Under the pieces are notes generated by a model. That model was not told the DNA's origin. It ran no database searches and saw nothing but the letters and a program-made list of their open reading frames with translations. 20,253 nt of DNA, taken from the NCBI RefSeq assembly GCF_040605455.1, contig NZ_JBEXCV010000155.1, positions 1-20,253 of the forward strand. Reading direction: 5' to 3'. Below, one piece after another: positions 6,145 to 13,529 of this stretch (the first letter of the stretch is position 1; the number at the start of each line of letters is the position of its first letter). This DNA is from Embleya sp040605455 (lineage in GTDB: Bacteria > Actinomycetota > Actinomycetes > Streptomycetales > Streptomycetaceae). The translations under genes and the position numbers were made by a program.

Positions 6145-7446
6145 ATGACGGCCGAGGCGGCTGGACCGAGCACCACCGACCCCAATCCCCGGACCTGGCC
6201 GGCGCAGGTCCCGCTCGCCGACCTGGATTTCTGGTCGGGCCCGCAGGCCGCCCGCGAGGCGGGCTTCGCGCATCTGCGCGAGACGTGGCCGATGCCGTAC
6301 TACCCGGAGCCGGAGAGCCCGCTGGAGCCCGGTCCCGGCTTCTGGGCGCTGACCCGGCACGCGGACGTCGCGGAGGCCACCCGTCGACCCGAGGACTTCT
6401 GTTCGGGCCGCGGCGCGACCCACATTCCCGATTTCCCGCCGGGGTTCGGTGAGTTCTTCGGCTCCATGATCGAAATGGACGACCCACGGCACCAGCGGCT
6501 GCGCCGAATCGTCGCCCGCACGTTCACGCCCAGGATGATCAAGAAATTCTCGGACGACGTGGACCGCACCGCCAAGACCATCGTCGACGAGGTGGCCGAG
6601 CGTGGCTCGTGCGATTTCGTCACCGACGTCGCGGCCCGGCTCCCACTCCGGGTCATCTGCGACATGATGGGCATACCGGAGAAGGATCACCGCTTCGTCT
6701 TCGACCGCTCGAACGTGATCCTCGGCGTCGCGGACCCGGAGTACGTGCCCCAGGAGGGCGGCGGCCACATCGAGGCACTGCTCACCGCGGGTGCCGAACT
6801 CGCCGAACTGGTGAAGGGTCTGGCCGAGTTCCGACGCGGTACGCCGATTGAGGACGTCACCTCGGCCCTGGTGAACGCGGAGATCGATGGAGAGAGCCTG
6901 ACCACGGACGAACTCGCCTCGTTCTTCATCCTGTTGCTGGCCGCAGGCAACGAGACCACTCGCAACGCCATCTCGCACGGCCTGTGGCTGCTGACCGATA
7001 ATCCGGACCAACGCCGGCTCTGGCTCTCGGACTTCGAGCGGTACGCACCGACCGCCGTGGAGGAGATCGTCCGGCTCGCGTCCCCCGTGGTGTGGATGCG
7101 GCGCACCACCACCCGGGACACCGACCTGAACGGCAAGCGGGTGCGCGACGGCGACAAGCTGCTGCTGTTCTACTGGTCGGCGAACCGGGACGACGCGGTG
7201 TTCGCCGACCCCGGGCGCTTCGACGTCACCCGCGACCCGAACCCGCACGTCGGCTTCGGCGCACGCGGCCCACACTTCTGCCTCGGCGCGCACCTGGCTC
7301 GCCGCGAGATCACGCTGCTGTTCCGGGAGTTGCTGGCCCGGTTGCCGGACATCCGGAGGGTCGGCGAGCCACAGCGGCTGCGCTCGAGTTTCATCAACGG
7401 CATCAAACACATGGACTGCGAGTTCACCCCGACCCCTCGGGCTTGA
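6145..7446 (+). CDS. Cytochrome P450, CYP124/125/142-like
   Basis: The ATG at 6145, with GGAG eight bases upstream, gives 433 residues, a soluble bacterial P450 with no membrane anchor. Visible landmarks: MIEMDDPRHQRLRRIVARTF in the N-terminal half; the I-helix AAGNETTRN with Glu270 and Thr271; the K-helix ExxR at Glu307-Arg310; and the haem loop GFGARGPHFCLGAHLARREI with Cys379 as ligand. The haem loop has one residue more than the common FGxGxHxC pattern. From memory, that longer form occurs in the CYP124/125/142 group, which hydroxylates sterol side chains and branched lipids. The substrate is inferred only. It needs ferredoxin and reductase from elsewhere. The last 23 bases overlap the convergent YidB-family gene. 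Confidence 0.93.
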   Translation: MTAEAAGPSTTDPNPRTWPAQVPLADLDFWSGPQAAREAGFAHLRETWPMPYYPEPESPLEPGPGFWALTRHADVAEATRRPEDFCSGRGATHIPDFPPGFGEFFGSMIEMDDPRHQRLRRIVARTFTPRMIKKFSDDVDRTAKTIVDEVAERGSCDFVTDVAARLPLRVICDMMGIPEKDHRFVFDRSNVILGVADPEYVPQEGGGHIEALLTAGAELAELVKGLAEFRRGTPIEDVTSALVNAEIDGESLTTDELASFFILLLAAGNETTRNAISHGLWLLTDNPDQRRLWLSDFERYAPTAVEEIVRLASPVVWMRRTTTRDTDLNGKRVRDGDKLLLFYWSANRDDAVFADPGRFDVTRDPNPHVGFGARGPHFCLGAHLARREITLLFRELLARLPDIRRVGEPQRLRSSFINGIKHMDCEFTPTPRA

Positions 7447-8332
7447 CCTCAGGCTTCGACTCGGTGTGAGCGCCGGGGGCGGGTTTTGGGGCGGCGCCAG
7501 GCTTCGGGGCGGCGGCGGGGGCAGGCTTTGGGGCGGCGCCAGGTTTCGGGGCTGCGGCGGGGGCAGGCTTCGGGGCGGCGGCGGGCTTCGGGGCAGCGTC
7601 GGGAGCGGCCTTCGGGCCGGGGCCAGGCTTCGGGGCGGCAGCGGGGGCGGGCTTCGGGACGGCGCCGGGCCCCGGCTTCGGGCGGCCATCGGGCTTCGGG
7701 GCGGCGTCGGGGGCGGGCTTCGAACGCACGCCGGGCTTTCGGGCGGCGTCGGGAGCGGACTTCGCTTCGGCGTCGGACGCCGTTTCCGGCGTGGGCGCGG
7801 TTTCGGAGTCCGGCGCGGGGGCGGCTGCCGCCTCGGCTTCGGTCGCCGCGTCGCCCGTGGCCCGGGTCACCCGCAACTCCCCACCCGGGGCGGTCGCGGG
7901 AGCCGTCGTCGAGGCCGCCGTCGGGTCGACCAGCGCGTCGATCTGTTCGGCGGCCGGCACCTCGCCCTCGGGCGTCACCGCATCCACCACCCGCGGCAGA
8001 GTCGCCGCCAAGGCCGCGGCGGTCTCCTCCTTGGTCATCTGGGCCTGGCCGGCGAGGCGGATCATCTCGTCCTCACCGAGCGCATCGGTGAGTTCCTTAC
8101 CGCTCACCGGCTGATTGCGACCGGTCTCCACCCAGGACTTGGTCTGCTCACCCAGGCCACCCGCCTGGAGCTTGTACAACAGCGCACCCAGCCCGCCGGA
8201 GTCGCCCTGCTTGGTCAGCATGCCCAGCAGCACCCGCACCAGGCCTTGGTCACCGCTGCCGCCCCGTCCACCGAGAAGCCCGCCCAGAAGGCCGCCGAGT
8301 CCACCGGGAAGGTTCATTCCGCCGTCGCTCAT
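7424..8332 (-). CDS. YidB-family (DUF937) protein with long Ala/Pro/Lys tail
   Basis: The ATG at 8332-8330 has GGGAGAAG upstream and gives 302 residues. Residues 1-~125 are YidB-like: a glycine/leucine-rich start (GGLGGLLGGLLGG), GLGEQTKSWVETGRNQPVSG, KELTDALGEDEMIRLAGQAQ and LAATLPRVVDAVTPEGEVP. The family's role is poorly known. The remaining ~175 residues are an extreme low-complexity tail, with an Ala/Glu/Thr part and then repeats of the type AAPKPAPAAAPKPG. Such tails may span or bind the cell wall or simply act as spacers. There is no signal peptide. The tail-end codons overlap the convergent P450 gene by 23 bases. Typical YidB proteins are about half this length. Confidence 0.8.
   Translation of the reverse strand: MSDGGMNLPGGLGGLLGGLLGGRGGSGDQGLVRVLLGMLTKQGDSGGLGALLYKLQAGGLGEQTKSWVETGRNQPVSGKELTDALGEDEMIRLAGQAQMTKEETAAALAATLPRVVDAVTPEGEVPAAEQIDALVDPTAASTTAPATAPGGELRVTRATGDAATEAEAAAAPAPDSETAPTPETASDAEAKSAPDAARKPGVRSKPAPDAAPKPDGRPKPGPGAVPKPAPAAAPKPGPGPKAAPDAAPKPAAAPKPAPAAAPKPGAAPKPAPAAAPKPGAAPKPAPGAHTESKPEVKPEGSG
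7430..7750 (-). repeat. Degenerate tandem repeat encoding Ala-Pro-Lys-Pro units
   Basis: On the plus strand, units such as GCTTCGGGGCGGCGGCGGG recur with a period of roughly 18-36 bases. They are in frame with the YidB-family gene and encode its APKP-rich tail. Misalignment or copy-number change would be expected here. Confidence 0.7.
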
Positions 8333-8692
8333 CCGTCTTCTCCCTGCGCAGGTCGCCATATCCGGCTCTCATAGTGGGGTAAATAGGACATTTCTTCGTG
8401 ACGGCGCGTCGGCAGTACGCCCATCGGGCGACGAAGCCACCCCTTCCCGACAGGTCGGCAGCGCGGACCGGAACGAACATCGAAGGACCAGCCCCCACCG
8501 ACCGCCCACGCCCGGCCATGACAACGTGCCCGCCGATCGCTCGACGGAAAGGCGGACAAAACACGGATAAGATCGCCAGGGCCCCAGGGCCGAGGGCACC
8601 TCCCGCGGCCGGCCGCTTGACGGAAGGGCTGACGGCGAGCGGGGCAACCGGCAGGGCCACAAAAACCGGGAAGCCTCCCGCAGCCGGATGCC

Positions 8693-9103
8693 TGTCCGCT
8701 CTGCGGCCACGTGCCGGTCGCTCCGCGCCGGGACGCACGTCCGCTACGCGGCCGAACCCCCGCCCGTCCGGCCCACCAGCGCCCAACCGCAACGGCCCAC
8801 CGGCGGCACCGCCAACCACCCCAACGCCGCACCTTGTGCCTCACGCACCACGGGCGCGGCGCCCGGAGCCGTCGGCCGGCCGACGGCCGCGGAGCGGACG
8901 AGCAACCGGCCCCGTAGGGGACGAGCACCCCGGCGCGGAGCGATCGGGCGACAGGCGCGGGCACCGGAGCAACCGCCCGCCAACCCGACACGGCGCCCAC
9001 CCCGACCCGGCCTCGGCCGCGGAGCGGACGTGTGCCTCGCCACGAAGCAAGCGGCCCACGAATCCGACGCAGCGCCCACCCCGGCCCAGCCGCGAAGCGG
9101 ACG
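8693..9103. repeat. Dispersed 16-bp repeat, both orientations
   Basis: CGTCCGCTACGCGGCC is at 8738-8753. A diverged copy, TGTCCGCTCTGCGGCC, is at 8693-8708. Reverse-orientation copies GGCCGCGGAGCGGACG are at 8885-8900 and 9015-9030, and a variant AGCCGCGAAGCGGACG is at 9088-9103. Five copies in 410 bases exceed what base composition alone would readily give. Confidence 0.6.
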
Positions 9104-9133
9104 AGCACTCCGACGCGGCGCCCACCCCGGCCC
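8984..9133 (+). repeat. Three ~25-bp direct repeats
   Basis: Copies of TCCGACGCRGCGCCCACCCC plus GGCCC occur at 9063-9087 and 9109-9133 with one mismatch. A more diverged copy lies at 8984-9008. They alternate with the 16-bp repeat family, so the region looks like a decayed composite repeat. Confidence 0.6.
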
Positions 9134-9160
9134 CGGAGCGGGCGCCCCGCCGTTTCCGGG

Positions 9161-10204
9161 TCAGTGGGTCGGGTCGAACAGGACCTTGAGGCAGCCGTCC
9201 GTGCGGTCGGCGAAGGTGCGGTATCCGTTCGCCGCCTCGGTGAGCGGCAGGCGGTGGGTGAACACGTCGACCGGGACGAGTCGGCCGTGCCGGATCAGCG
9301 GGATCAGGGTCGGCCACGTGGATGCCACCGGCGCCGTGCTGAAGCGCAGCGTGACGTTGCGGATGATCAGCAGCGGAACCGCGAGCGGGAACGCGAAGTT
9401 CGCATCGACGCCGACCACCGAAACGGTGCGCGACGTGCGTACCGAGGCGATCGCCGCAGCCAGCGTCGCGTCCTGCCCGACGGCCTCGATCACCGCGTCC
9501 GCACCCCGGCCACCGGTGGCCGCCATGACCTGCTGGACCAGGTCGCCCGCGCTCGCGTCGATCGGCTCCGCCCCCAGCCGCTCGGCCATCGCGAGTCGCG
9601 CCGGTACCCGGTCCGCCGCCAGGATCCGGCCCGCGCCGAGCACCTGGGCCGCCTGGAGGGCGTACAGGCCGACCGGCCCGAGCCCGATCACCAGCACCGT
9701 CGCGCCCGGCGTGATGTCGGCCCGGGTCGCCGCCGTCCAGCCGGTCGGCAACGCGTCGGTGAGCAGCACCGCGTGGTCCACCGCGACGTCCTCCGGCACC
9801 GGGAGCAGCCATGCGTCGGCGGCCGGGATCGCCACCGCCTCGGCATGCCCGCCGGGCAGCCCGAGGTCGCCGCCGAGCACCCGCATGCCGCCACCGACGC
9901 AGTCGATCGGGTTGCCCACCCGGCAGCCCGCACACCGCCCGCAGCCGAGCACGGGCGACACCAGCACCCGGTCACCCACCGCGATTTGGCCCACCTCGGC
10001 GCCGGTCTCGATCACCGTGCCCACCACCTCGTGCCCCGGCCGCAGCCCGGCGGCCGGGAACTCGCCCTCGTAGAAGTGCAGGTCCGAGCCACACACCGCA
10101 CTTGCCTCGACCCGCACGATCGCCCCGTCCGGACCGGTGAGCACCGGGTCCGCGACCGTCTCCACGCTCACGTCCCGGGTTCCGTTGATGATGACGGCAC
10201 GCAT
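9161..10204 (-). CDS. Zinc-dependent alcohol dehydrogenase (MDR superfamily)
   Basis: The ATG at 10204-10202, with GGGGAG five bases upstream, gives 347 residues, normal for medium-chain dehydrogenases. Catalytic zinc ligands are visible as Cys38 (VCGSDLHFYEG) and His58-Glu59 (GHEVVG). The structural zinc site is Cys88, 91, 94 and 102 (CGRCAGCRVGNPIDC). The nucleotide fold reads VIGLGPVGLYALQAA, followed by Asp in AADRVPARL, suggesting NAD. Substrate range in this family is wide (alcohols, polyols, formaldehyde adducts) and cannot be assigned. An open frame continues to 10231 but lacks a ribosome site. A palindrome 58 bases upstream suggests repression by a regulator encoded elsewhere. Confidence 0.93.
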   Translation of the reverse strand: MRAVIINGTRDVSVETVADPVLTGPDGAIVRVEASAVCGSDLHFYEGEFPAAGLRPGHEVVGTVIETGAEVGQIAVGDRVLVSPVLGCGRCAGCRVGNPIDCVGGGMRVLGGDLGLPGGHAEAVAIPAADAWLLPVPEDVAVDHAVLLTDALPTGWTAATRADITPGATVLVIGLGPVGLYALQAAQVLGAGRILAADRVPARLAMAERLGAEPIDASAGDLVQQVMAATGGRGADAVIEAVGQDATLAAAIASVRTSRTVSVVGVDANFAFPLAVPLLIIRNVTLRFSTAPVASTWPTLIPLIRHGRLVPVDVFTHRLPLTEAANGYRTFADRTDGCLKVLFDPTH

Positions 10205-10261
10205 GTCCACTCCCCTGGCTGGTTCGCTCACCCGATACCGGAAACACCGGCCCGGCAGGCA

Positions 10262-10274
10262 GTAACACTGTTAC
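10262..10274. promoter_or_regulatory. TetR-type operator candidate upstream of the alcohol dehydrogenase
   Basis: GTAACA-C-TGTTAC is a perfect palindrome with 6-bp arms. This arrangement is common for TetR-family operators in actinomycetes. It lies 58 bases ahead of the alcohol dehydrogenase start. No TetR gene is in the window. Confidence 0.55.
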
Positions 10275-10377
10275 AGAAGCCGTCGGATGCCAACCCCCGA
10301 CCGGCCCGGATCGGCCCGGCGTGACGTTCGTCCCACGTCCCGCCGACCCTCGCGCGAGCGTCGGTAACGTGATCTCC

Positions 10378-11109
10378 ATGTCGCTGTCGCAAGCCCTGCG
10401 CGGGCACGCCCGGGGTGCCCTCTCGCGCGCCGCGCACCGAGGCTGGCGTGCGCTGCAACGCGCCGCCTCGATCACCGCGGAGCAGCCCGGCCCGTACCGC
10501 TTCCGGGAGTTGGGCGCGCGCAGCAAGCTCGCCTTCCCGGTCGGCTCGGTCTTCGGCGAGCAGTGGATCACGGTGGGCGCCGGCTGCATCATCGGCGAGC
10601 ACGTCACACTGTCCGCCGGGCTGGCGCCGGGACACGATCTGGGCAAGGCGGCGGTGGTCACCATCGGCGACCGGTGCACGATCGGGCGCGGCAGTCACAT
10701 CGTCGGACACCGCTCGATCACCATCGCGGACGACGTGTGGACCGGGCCGTACATCTACATCACCGATCAAAACCACAGCTACGCCGACCCGGATCGACCG
10801 ATCGGCACCCAGTGGCCCATCAACGACACCGTGGAGATCGGTCCGGGCAGTTGGATCGGCGCGGGCGCGATCATCCTGCCCGGCGCCAAACTCGGCCGGA
10901 ACGTGGTGGTCGGCGCCGGCTCGGTGGTTCGCGGTACGGTCCCCGACCACTGCGTGGTGGCGGGCGTGCCCGCGAAAGTGGTCCGCCGGCGCACCGAGTC
11001 CGGCTGGGACCCGCCGCTGCGGCACACCCCCACGCCGCTCCCGGACGGGATCACCCACGAGGAACTGGTCGCCCTGCTCACCGAGCACGAAGCCTCCGAC
11101 GGCCAGTAG
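10378..11109 (+). CDS. Hexapeptide-repeat acyltransferase (LbH fold)
   Basis: The ATG at 10378 gives 243 residues; a GTG at 10321 would add 19 and cannot be excluded. No ribosome site precedes the ATG. A TAACGT -10-like element seven bases upstream suggests a leaderless message. From about residue 60 the sequence forms a left-handed beta helix of hexapeptide repeats, interrupted by a loop carrying the probable catalytic His (TDQNHSYADP). It closes with VVVGAGSVVRGTVPDHCVVA and GVPAKVVRRR. This is the NodL/LacA/WcaF type, which moves an acetyl or acyl group from CoA to a sugar or related hydroxyl. The N-terminal ~45 residues are basic and helical. Acceptor unknown. It converges on the SurE-like gene. 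Confidence 0.88.
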   Translation: MSLSQALRGHARGALSRAAHRGWRALQRAASITAEQPGPYRFRELGARSKLAFPVGSVFGEQWITVGAGCIIGEHVTLSAGLAPGHDLGKAAVVTIGDRCTIGRGSHIVGHRSITIADDVWTGPYIYITDQNHSYADPDRPIGTQWPINDTVEIGPGSWIGAGAIILPGAKLGRNVVVGAGSVVRGTVPDHCVVAGVPAKVVRRRTESGWDPPLRHTPTPLPDGITHEELVALLTEHEASDGQ

Positions 11110-11146
11110 GACCCGCCTTCGAACCCCCGCCGCACCTCGCGCCGGG

Positions 11147-11160
11147 GTTCCACGTGAAAC
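11147..11160. promoter_or_regulatory. parS-like ParB binding site
   Basis: GTTCCACGTGAAAC matches the inner 14 bases of the widely conserved chromosomal parS consensus TGTTNCACGTGAAACA at every fixed position. The two outermost bases differ (G and C). It lies in a non-coding gap between two convergent genes. In Streptomyces, parS sites cluster around oriC, so this suggests the window is in the origin-proximal part of the chromosome. Confidence 0.7.
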
Positions 11161-11194
11161 CCCCGGCCGGGCCCGGTGCGGCGATCCGCCGAAT

Positions 11195-11228
11195 CCGGGC
11201 GGGGCCGCCCGAAGCCGGCCCCGCCCGG
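11195..11228. terminator. Strong bidirectional hairpin
   Basis: CCGGGCGGGGCC (11195-11206) pairs perfectly with GGCCCCGCCCGG (11217-11228) across a 10-base loop. It lies between the ends of two convergent genes and probably terminates both. No U-tract. Confidence 0.65.
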
Positions 11229-11240
11229 GTCAGCGCGAGG

Positions 11241-12194
11241 TCACGCCTTCAGGCCGGACAGCCGCAGTTGCACGCCCACCGCGTCCAACATGCGCGGCTG
11301 CTGTCCCCACTGCCAACCCGGCACCGTCCAGTCCGCGTCCAGCATCGAGATCGACACCGACCCCCGGGCGATCGCCGTGGTGTCCGCGTTGCGCACCGGT
11401 TCGGTCACCCCCGAGGCCAAGCCCAGGTTGAGCTTGTAGCACGTATCGCAGGACGGGTCCTTGACATAGCTCACGGCCAGCGCGTCGGCCTCGCCCACGT
11501 TGGTCGTCTCCACCCGGCCGGTCGGCTTGGCCGGGTAGTTCACGTTGAGCGTGGTGTGCACGGGCAGCACCGGCCCGGTCCGCTTCGCGGTGGCCGCGAG
11601 GCGGTCCACCAACCGGGTCGCGAACGCCGTCGCCTGGGCCATCTGCGGGAACGGATTGCGCGGATCGGCGGTGCTGTACTCGGCGCTGAACGCGACCGCC
11701 GGGATGCCCTTCTCCGCGGCCGTGATCGAGGCGCCGACCGTGCCCGAGTGGTTCGTGGTCGCACCGATGTTCTGGCCCGGGTTGATGCCGGTGACCACCA
11801 GGTCGGGCTTCTTGTTCCGGAACACGTTCGCGAGGGCGAAAGAGACCGAGTCGGCGGGGGTGCCCTCGACCGACCAGATGCCCGGCTCGACCTCGGCGGC
11901 CTTGACGATCGACCCGGGTGTCGCGTTGATCCCGGTGCCCTTGCCGGATTGGTCGGTGGCGGGCGCGACGATCACCGCGTCGTGGCCGACCGCCTTGAGC
12001 GCCCGCTGCAGTGCGCGGATGAACGGCCCCTGCTGGCCGTCGTCGTTGCTGATCAGGATGCTGAGCCTGCGCGGTGCCTGGCCGCCGCGCGCGTCGTCGC
12101 TCGCCACGGCAGCGGGCGCGCTCGCCGCGAGCAGTGCGGCTGCGGTAGCGCCGGCCGCGAGGGTGAACCCGTGTTTCCTGCCGAAAATGGCCAT
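11241..12194 (-). CDS. surE: SurE-family 5'/3'-nucleotidase (acid phosphatase) with signal peptide
   Basis: The ATG at 12194-12192, with GGAGG five bases upstream, gives 317 residues. An N-terminal signal peptide is clear: basic start (FGRKHG), hydrophobic core (FTLAAGATAAALLAASAP) and a probable cut after AVA near residue 31. The mature part carries the SurE motifs: ILISNDDG with metal-binding Asp51-Asp52, APATDQSGKGTG, SVEGTPADSVSFAL, DLVVTGINPGQNIG and HSGTVGAS. SurE is a metal-dependent phosphatase acting on nucleoside monophosphates and other phosphate esters. Export implies work outside the cell, perhaps phosphate or nucleoside scavenging. The C-terminal region has a C-x2-C pair (DTCY preceded by PSC). 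The gene is divergent from the SDR at 12598. Confidence 0.92.
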   Translation of the reverse strand: MAIFGRKHGFTLAAGATAAALLAASAPAAVASDDARGGQAPRRLSILISNDDGQQGPFIRALQRALKAVGHDAVIVAPATDQSGKGTGINATPGSIVKAAEVEPGIWSVEGTPADSVSFALANVFRNKKPDLVVTGINPGQNIGATTNHSGTVGASITAAEKGIPAVAFSAEYSTADPRNPFPQMAQATAFATRLVDRLAATAKRTGPVLPVHTTLNVNYPAKPTGRVETTNVGEADALAVSYVKDPSCDTCYKLNLGLASGVTEPVRNADTTAIARGSVSISMLDADWTVPGWQWGQQPRMLDAVGVQLRLSGLKA

Positions 12195-12597
12195 CTCGTC
12201 CTCCGTAGGCAAGAAGGTCCGCACGCCCGAGGAACGTCGCGCCGTGGGGCTCGACGACTCGGGTCTCGTGCGTGAAGCGGAACCGGCTGCGCGAAACCCG
12301 TTACCGACCCGACCGGGACGGTCGAGTGAAATTCGGGTCGAACAACGTGTACGGAGGGGTGAATCGGACGGAATGCACCCTGCGATTCGACACGTGTCAG
12401 CCGGCGGATAGCGAAAATAGGGTCATCGGTCGGACATTGCAATGGGTGGAGCCGGGTGGTTCGTCCGGATGCGCGCTCCGGCGCCGCGCCGCCCCGCTCC
12501 GTCCCCCGGGTCTGGCCAAAGCCTTTGCCCCGAACGTAATCTGACGGATCATCAGCCGGGCCGACCGGCTCGGCCGGGACGAGTGGGCGGAGCTGCG
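12195..12597. other. Divergent promoter region between surE and an SDR gene
   Basis: About 400 bases with no convincing gene; a 90-codon frame at 12272-12544 lacks a ribosome site and family-like content. It holds a short perfect palindrome, CGACCG-GGA-CGGTCG (12310-12324), and an imperfect dyad at 12541-12555. Both promoters should lie here. Confidence 0.5.
12541..12555. promoter_or_regulatory. Imperfect dyad upstream of the second SDR gene
   Basis: CTGACGGATCATCAG has symmetric ends (CTGA / TCAG) and matches its own reverse complement at 10 of 15 bases. It sits 42 bases before the ATG and may be an operator. Weak evidence. Confidence 0.3.
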
Positions 12598-13380
12598 ATG
12601 ATCCTGGACGGCAAAACCGTGATCGTCTCGGGCGTGGGCCCGGGTCTCGGCCGTCGGGTGGCCCTGGCCGCCGCACGTGACGGCGCCAACGTGGTGCTCG
12701 GCTCGCGGACCGAGGCCAACCTGGTCAAGGTCGCCGAGGAGGTCGACCCCACCGGCAAGCGGGTCGCCTGGGCGGTGACCGACATCACCGAGCACGAGAC
12801 CTGCCGGGCCCTGGTCGACCTCGCCGTGGAGCGCTTCGGCGCGGTGGACGGATTGGTCAACTGCGCGGCGCTGGACACCGTGTTCGGCGGCTTGGAGGCG
12901 ACCGACTTCGCCGAGCTGCGCCGGGTGGTCGAGGTCAACCTGGTCGGCAGCCTGGCGATGACCAAGGCCGCGCTGCCCGCGCTCAAGGCCGGCGGCGGTG
13001 CGGTGGTCTTCATCGCCGCCCAGTCCCAGTTGGTCCCGCCGCCACAGGCTCCGCAGATGGCCTATGCCGCCTCCAAGGGCGGGCTCACCTCCGCCACTTA
13101 CGCCCTCGCCCACGAATTGGGTCCGCACCGGATCCGGGTCAACTCGGTGACTCCGGGCTGGAAGTGGGGACCGCTGGTGGAGGCCTTCGTGAACTACCAG
13201 GCGCAGGCCTCGGGGGTGCCGGCCGCGGAGGTCCTCGCCGGCCTCGTGGCGCCGATGGCCCTGCCCGAAATGGCCACCGACGCCGACGTGGCCGAGGCCG
13301 TCGTCTTCTTCCTCTCGGACCGTGCCAAGGCCATCACCGGCCAGATGCTTCTGGTCAATGCGGGCCATGTGGTCCGGTAG
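12598..13380 (+). CDS. Short-chain dehydrogenase/reductase (SDR), second copy type
   Basis: The ATG at 12598, with GGAG a few bases upstream, gives 260 residues. The cofactor motif is slightly unusual, SGVGPGLG at 11-18 (Ser in place of the usual Thr), followed by Arg in GSRTEANL, which suggests NADP(H). The usual NNAG is replaced by NCAA. Catalytic Tyr156 and Lys160 (YAASK) are intact, and a Ser is available in FIAAQSQ. The C-terminus has FFLSDRAKAITGQMLLVNAG. It differs clearly from the SDR at 5304, so it is a separate family member and not a recent duplicate. Substrate unknown. It is monocistronic, with 149 bases to the next gene. Confidence 0.88.
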   Translation: MILDGKTVIVSGVGPGLGRRVALAAARDGANVVLGSRTEANLVKVAEEVDPTGKRVAWAVTDITEHETCRALVDLAVERFGAVDGLVNCAALDTVFGGLEATDFAELRRVVEVNLVGSLAMTKAALPALKAGGGAVVFIAAQSQLVPPPQAPQMAYAASKGGLTSATYALAHELGPHRIRVNSVTPGWKWGPLVEAFVNYQAQASGVPAAEVLAGLVAPMALPEMATDADVAEAVVFFLSDRAKAITGQMLLVNAGHVVR

Positions 13381-13429
13381 CCGCCCCACGCGCGCCACCT
13401 CTGGGATTCAACCTCATTTCGGTCAAAAC

Positions 13430-13475
13430 GTGCTCAAGCACCACACGTGACACGCCATCTCGTCCCAGGTGTCAT
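13430..13475. promoter_or_regulatory. Short palindromes upstream of the HAD/GH65 operon
   Basis: GTGCT-CA-AGCAC is at 13430-13441. TGACAC (13448-13453) is inverted as GTGTCA (13469-13474). They lie 55-100 bases ahead of the HAD start, where a sugar-responsive repressor could bind. Low-confidence inference. Confidence 0.3.
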
Positions 13476-13529
13476 CCGAAAAGATCACCGCACGGATAAC
13501 CAGCCCACATCGGGGGCAGTAAACCCGCC

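Larger units (their letters stand above)
8333..9160. other. Long intergenic region without a credible gene
   Basis: About 830 bases lie between two minus-strand genes. Bases 8370-8400 are relatively AT-rich and probably hold the promoter of the YidB-family gene. From about 8560 the plus strand is very C-rich. Open frames on both strands give Arg/Pro/Ala-rich low-complexity products without ribosome sites, and I reject them. Two families of short repeats, listed separately, occupy 8690-9135. Confidence 0.65.

Noticed and set aside
7466..8374. Long plus-strand glycine-rich frame
   Set aside because: It is antisense to the Ala/Pro/Lys repeat tail of the YidB-family gene, and the repeats explain its apparent openness.
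8398..9189. 263-codon plus-strand frame and overlapping minus-strand frames
   Set aside because: Arg/Pro/Ala low-complexity products, no ribosome sites; the region is explained by short repeats.
12272..12544. 90-codon plus-strand ORF between surE and the second SDR
   Set aside because: No ribosome site at a suitable distance, poor G/C third-position pattern, no recognisable motif; it lies in a divergent promoter region.
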